From NCBI GenBank assembly GCA_019677205.1, contig JAAMXY010000320.1:1-11150 (forward strand): 11,150 bases of DNA, written 5' to 3'. Shown here piece after piece: positions 8,430 to 11,150 of the stretch (position 1 is its first letter; the number at the start of each line of letters is the position of its first letter). Both the position numbers and the translations under genes were made by a program. The notes below the pieces were generated by a model that worked only from the letters and a program-made list of their open reading frames with translations, was not told the DNA's origin and ran no database searches. The DNA comes from Pinguiococcus pyrenoidosus (Eukaryota > Sar > Pinguiophyceae > Pinguiochrysidales > Pinguiochrysidaceae).

Positions 8430-8582
8430 CTAGTATGCTACGACTAACTCAGGAGGTAAGCAACTCGCTGGCTCAAACGTGTTCTCCCATTTCTCACCGT
8501 TTTCTGTTTCTCCTTCCCACACGACTTCGTATTCCGTGCGAGCACGGCGCTGACGGTGAGACACAATCTTCTCAACTATCAC
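8430..8582 (-). pseudogene. Chromodomain fragment, probably of retrotransposon origin
   Basis: Fifty codons on the minus strand, ending at TAG (8430-8432), give a recognisable chromodomain: VIVEKIVSHRQRRARTEYEV, then VWEGETENGEKWENTFEP, then ASCLPPELV. This follows the family pattern Y-x-VEKI...R..YLVKW.G....ENTWEP..NL..PELI. Of the methyl-lysine aromatic cage only the Trp in VVWEG is clear; the first (Tyr) and third (aromatic) positions are Val and Glu/Thr, so histone binding is doubtful. It is not in frame with the copia fragment that starts 17 bp further on, and no initiator is visible upstream. Chromodomains are typical of the integrase C-terminus in Ty3/gypsy chromoviruses, so this may be the 3' end of a second element. 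A host chromodomain exon is the alternative. Confidence 0.65.
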
Positions 8583-8737
8583 TCTACTCTCACACGTAGC
8601 CGAACAGCTCAGGGATCGCCTTGACCATGTATGTGGAAGGATACAGGATATGCCAGGACCACCTGCCTCTAGCTAGTGCACAGCTCAAATCCAAATCAGT
8701 CCGGGCAAACGATTGTGGTGCGTGATCAATTAAAGTA

Positions 8738-8763
8738 GCGTCTATGCATCGCGTCTATGCATC
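8738..8763. repeat. 13-bp direct tandem repeat, two copies
   Basis: GCGTCTATGCATC occurs at 8738-8750 and again at 8751-8763, identical and head to tail, at the left edge of the GATC-rich palindrome region. ATGCAT within each unit is itself a palindrome. Confidence 0.85.
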
Positions 8764-8770
8764 GGTTCAA

Positions 8771-8913
8771 TCGATTATATGATGGATCACCATGATCGAT
8801 CATATGATCGATTGAAAAACGTGATTATCTCGTCATATGATCGATCACAAAATATCGATCATAGGATCGATCATAGAAATATCGATCATAGGATCGATCA
8901 TAGAATATCGATC
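8771..8913. repeat. GATCGATC palindrome array with 27-bp tandem repeat
   Basis: Thirteen GATC tetramers fall within about 140 bp. ATCGATCATATGATCGAT at 8795-8812 is a perfect 18-bp palindrome. A 27-bp unit (ATATCGATCATAGGATCGAT plus CATAGAA) occurs at 8852-8878 and 8879-8905, with the start of a third copy at 8905-8913. The stretch is AT-rich compared with its surroundings and could form hairpins or cruciforms. It could be a degenerate miniature transposon end or a simple satellite; the sequence does not say which. Confidence 0.85.
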
Positions 8914-8946
8914 GGCAACCACCCAAATTTGAACTGGGGTGCAACT

Positions 8947-9058
8947 GGTGACCGGCGGGCAACCAGGTCCCGAAAAAGAACTCGATTTGGTGACCACCGG
9001 TGACCCAATCAAAATCATGCCAACGAAAATGGTCAACAGGTGGTGACCAAGGTGGTCA
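8947..9058. repeat. Cluster of GGTGACC motifs
   Basis: GGTGACC occurs at 8947-8953, 8989-8995, 8999-9005 and 9042-9048. An inverted partner GGTGGTCA (9051-9058) matches TGACCACC at 8991-8998. The copies are not evenly spaced. They lie directly to the right of the GATC array. Function is unknown; they could be decayed minisatellite units or binding sites. Confidence 0.6.
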
Positions 9059-9464
9059 TCCGATGTGTGGATGTGTGAAGATGAGGGCCGCGAGGGGCAG
9101 TGCTAGATCAGAGGCGCAAGGAACAAGGCAAGTCGTGGTGAGTCGGGAGGCCAACATGGTAACCATGGAGAATCACGCTAACGAGGATGCGGAACTCTTC
9201 TTCGGCGTTTCTTTGAGACGCTGGGAAAGATCTGACGCACTGATTCTGCCACGTCCCAACTTCCGACGCAAAGTACAGCACTCCGCACTTCTCGTTTGCG
9301 GTGAAGGCTCCAAGGCAGCTACTGCGCCATTCCTAGCTAGAAGGAACGGATGGCACCGAGGACTTTGCTTCCCTCACTCGGAACTTCAGGGGCAGATCTG
9401 CATACCAGGGTCGGCCCCTCGAGCTTGCCCGTCGAGATGCTCCGCTTCAAGGAGGACGCACTCA

Positions 9465-10676
9465 TCACTTGCCCGTGTCCATCAAATCAAGAAGGGAATC
9501 GAAGGCCCCGCTCCCTCGTGCGCCGGTCTTGTCATCAGCGCACTTGGCCCCCTCCCCATCATTATCCAGCTTGAAGTCCCCCAGAAGCGCAGTCATGGTC
9601 TTGTGTTCCCCTGCCGCATCAAGGCCGACCCAGCTTCTCTCTGCCTCTATTGCGCCTCCTGGCCGGATGTCGCTCCCACGCGGGTCATCATGAAAGAGGT
9701 CTACACTGAAAGGGGTCCTACTACTCGGCCAGTCTTTGCCGCTGCCGGTGAGTTCCGAGAGAAGACTCATCTCATCGATTCCAAGGCCAGCACCGGTAAC
9801 GGCTTCCTTCGTATGGCCGATGCCAGTCGACGTACGCTGCTCCGAGCTGCAACGCTGAGCCGAGCTTCTGCTGTCGTCGGCAGAGAACAGAGGTGGCTCC
9901 TCAACCGTGGACGGCTTGATCGATGGCCCAGCCTCGTTGCTCCCCTTACCAAACGCACCCTCCGCGAATGCATTTCTCCCGATCGGGAAAAGGTTTTCAT
10001 CCTCCGCGGAGAACGCCGATGAAGCGCTTTGCTGGGCCTTGAAAGTCTTCTCCAACTTCGTTTGAGGATAGAGGATTGCCCCCGGGGAACGCCCACCTTC
10101 AGCAAGCATCCCCCCATTCGTCAGAACGAAGACCGAATTCATCAACTGAGTTCCAAGTTGTAGAAAGAGCGACACCTTCACAGTCTCTGGCTGAAAGAAT
10201 CGGAGAAGGAGCTGCCGCACAAGTACCCAGTCGGAGATTCTGAAAGGGGCGTAGACTCCCTGTATTCTCTCCAGCGCCAGATCCAGCCGTGCAGTTGTGT
10301 CCACATCTGCACACATGCGGCGCAGCTCCCCGAGGTGATTCGTCGTAAGCAGCAGAAGGTCCTTCGCATGGCGGCAGCTGAGAGTCTGCTGTTTGACCGC
10401 CATGGCGATGAGATCGTAGAGCTTGTTCATGCTGGAGTGATTCAAACGCATAACGCTAGAATGCGCAAGCCGCTCAACGACCTGACGCATGGCCGCGGTG
10501 GAAAAGACAGGCTGCGGCTTCAAAAGCTCTTCGAGAAAGCCTGTGCTGAACAGAGCGCTCATGATTTCGCTGAGGACTTGCCGTGCTTTCCCGTGTGGCA
10601 CTTTGTGTGCGGCTAGACGCTGCGAAAGCACATACAGCATTTCCCCCGCCATGTTGAGCACCAAGATCTGCAGCAT
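9465..10676 (-). CDS. OSCP1: OSCP1 (NOR1) family protein, flagellum-associated
   Basis: OSCP1 was named for modulating organic solute transport in mammals and is conserved mainly in ciliated eukaryotes; its molecular activity is not settled. The 403-aa product (human about 389) starts at ATG 10674-10676 and ends at TGA 9465-9467, with no intron. The N-terminal half follows the family closely: LNMAGEMLYVLSQRLAAHKV (human LNLGGEMLYILDQRL), KARQVLSEIMSALFSTGFLE, RQVVERLAHSSVMRLNHSSM, NKLYDLIAMAVKQQ and LLLRFFQPETVKVSLFLQLG. The middle (about 9600-10080) is disordered, rich in Ser, Gly, Asp and Glu, and not alignable. The C-terminus returns to family motifs: EMSLLSELTG, FSVDLFHDD, LLGDFKLDN and FDSLLDLMD match the human ELNFLARLMG, FRLNLFTTD, IMGEFEITE and DDLLAMMDE pattern. 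The gene is therefore complete. It implies a flagellated life stage. Confidence 0.93.
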   Translation of the reverse strand: MLQILVLNMAGEMLYVLSQRLAAHKVPHGKARQVLSEIMSALFSTGFLEELLKPQPVFSTAAMRQVVERLAHSSVMRLNHSSMNKLYDLIAMAVKQQTLSCRHAKDLLLLTTNHLGELRRMCADVDTTARLDLALERIQGVYAPFRISDWVLVRQLLLRFFQPETVKVSLFLQLGTQLMNSVFVLTNGGMLAEGGRSPGAILYPQTKLEKTFKAQQSASSAFSAEDENLFPIGRNAFAEGAFGKGSNEAGPSIKPSTVEEPPLFSADDSRSSAQRCSSEQRTSTGIGHTKEAVTGAGLGIDEMSLLSELTGSGKDWPSSRTPFSVDLFHDDPRGSDIRPGGAIEAERSWVGLDAAGEHKTMTALLGDFKLDNDGEGAKCADDKTGARGSGAFDSLLDLMDTGK

Positions 10677-11150
10677 GTCGGTTGGTGGACGTCAAGAGGC
10701 TTCTCTGTTCCCTTTCATGCACAGGGTTTACCGGCATTGCGTACGCTCCAGCCATTTTTCGGACTGGCGGACTCGGTGCCTCGTCTACGTCTTCACACAG
10801 ATACACACGGCTTGCGCGGGGCCGCGACTGTAGAGGGGCTCATCTCTGCGGCGAAAAGGGAACTGCGTCTTCCTCAGCAGCGGTATTTCTCAGCAGTTTT
10901 TTCGGCTGTCGTCTGATCGTCCATCTCGTGCCATTCCGTCCTGATTCCATGATTCACGCGGTCTGAGTCGTGTCGCGTGTGTCTGCCGTGTCGCGCACGA
11001 CGATTGAGCACTTCTGATTCGTCGAGCCACTGCTGCGTGTCGCACTGTCTGTCTGCTATAGTCTCTGTCGGCATGTTTCGACCTGGCCTCGGCCGACTCG
11101 CGTTTTGAAACCGTCCGACGCGGCAAGAACAAGTCAAGAAGTCAAGACCC
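10677..11150. other. Region upstream of OSCP1; no gene seen
   Basis: This 474-bp stretch precedes the OSCP1 start and must hold its promoter unless that extends beyond the window. Open frames on both strands are short and of low-information composition. There is a CG-rich patch with repeated GTGTCGCG (10971-10978, 10989-10995 in part) and an imperfect hairpin with arms GTCGTG (10967-10972) and CACGAC (10996-11001). I see no clear TATA box or RNA gene. Confidence 0.5.

Larger units (their letters stand above)
8583..9464. other. Repeat-rich intergenic region
   Basis: No supportable gene lies here. It holds the 13-bp direct repeat, the GATC palindrome array and the GGTGACC cluster listed separately. 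The right part (about 9070-9464) is probably the 3' flank of the minus-strand OSCP1 gene; a long + strand frame through it (9000-10022) is antisense to OSCP1 and was not accepted. Confidence 0.6.

Noticed and set aside
8684-8695. CTCAAATCCAAAT as a tRNA B-box
   Set aside because: No matching A-box, acceptor stem or cloverleaf could be drawn around it.
8583-8700. Minus-strand open stretch before the chromodomain (DLDLSCALARGRWSW and on)
   Set aside because: It ends in a stop in another frame before the chromodomain, and I could not match it to the integrase sequence that normally precedes a chromodomain.
9000-10022. 340-codon + strand frame opposite OSCP1
   Set aside because: It overlaps the OSCP1 coding region in antisense. 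OSCP1 has clear family motifs to its very end, while this frame is Arg/Ser/Cys/Pro-rich with no domain, so it is a shadow.

Overview
This is a window of eukaryotic nuclear DNA, roughly 52-55% GC by eye, from what looks like a flagellated alga with a red-derived secondary plastid (cryptophyte, stramenopile or haptophyte type). Four things point there. Genes are single, on both strands, with short GT-AG introns. One protein starts with a signal peptide whose cleavage site reads ALA|FAP, the bipartite plastid-targeting motif of such algae. OSCP1, a gene kept mainly in ciliated or flagellated eukaryotes, is present. The Ty1/copia-type fragment resembles copia elements of algae. I cannot fix genus or species.

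Layout: 1-1310 has no assignable gene, although one + strand frame is unusually open and may be a decayed or intron-split gene. 1313-2634 (-) is SPO11, the meiotic double-strand-break transesterase. 2635-2929 is a compact divergent promoter with an E2F-like site. 2930-4772 (+) is CTNNBL1, an armadillo-like spliceosome-associated protein whose four coding exons can be rebuilt. 4773-5781 is a convergent spacer with an 11-bp tandem repeat and a possible small membrane-protein ORF. 5782-7335 (-) is a plastid-targeted protein with two S1 RNA-binding domains. 7600-8413 (-) is a truncated Ty1/copia protease-integrase fragment, and just upstream of it on the same strand (8430-8582) is a chromodomain fragment. 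8700-9060 is repeat-rich (GATCGATC palindromes, a 27-bp repeat, GGTGACC motifs). 9465-10676 (-) is a complete, apparently intronless OSCP1. 10677-11150 is its upstream region, with no gene seen.

The host genes do not form an operon-like unit; they are separate housekeeping, meiotic, plastid and flagellar functions. Two structural points link them: SPO11 and CTNNBL1 are divergent with under 300 bp between start codons, and every intron I can support lies in the 5' part of its gene. That bias is the classical footprint of intron loss through reverse-transcribed mRNA. The most distinctive items for follow-up are the Asp-x-Asn in place of Asp-x-Asp in the SPO11 Toprim domain, the plastid leader carried on its own exon, the chromodomain next to a copia fragment, and the GATC palindrome array. 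I found no evidence of a wholly new multi-gene system.
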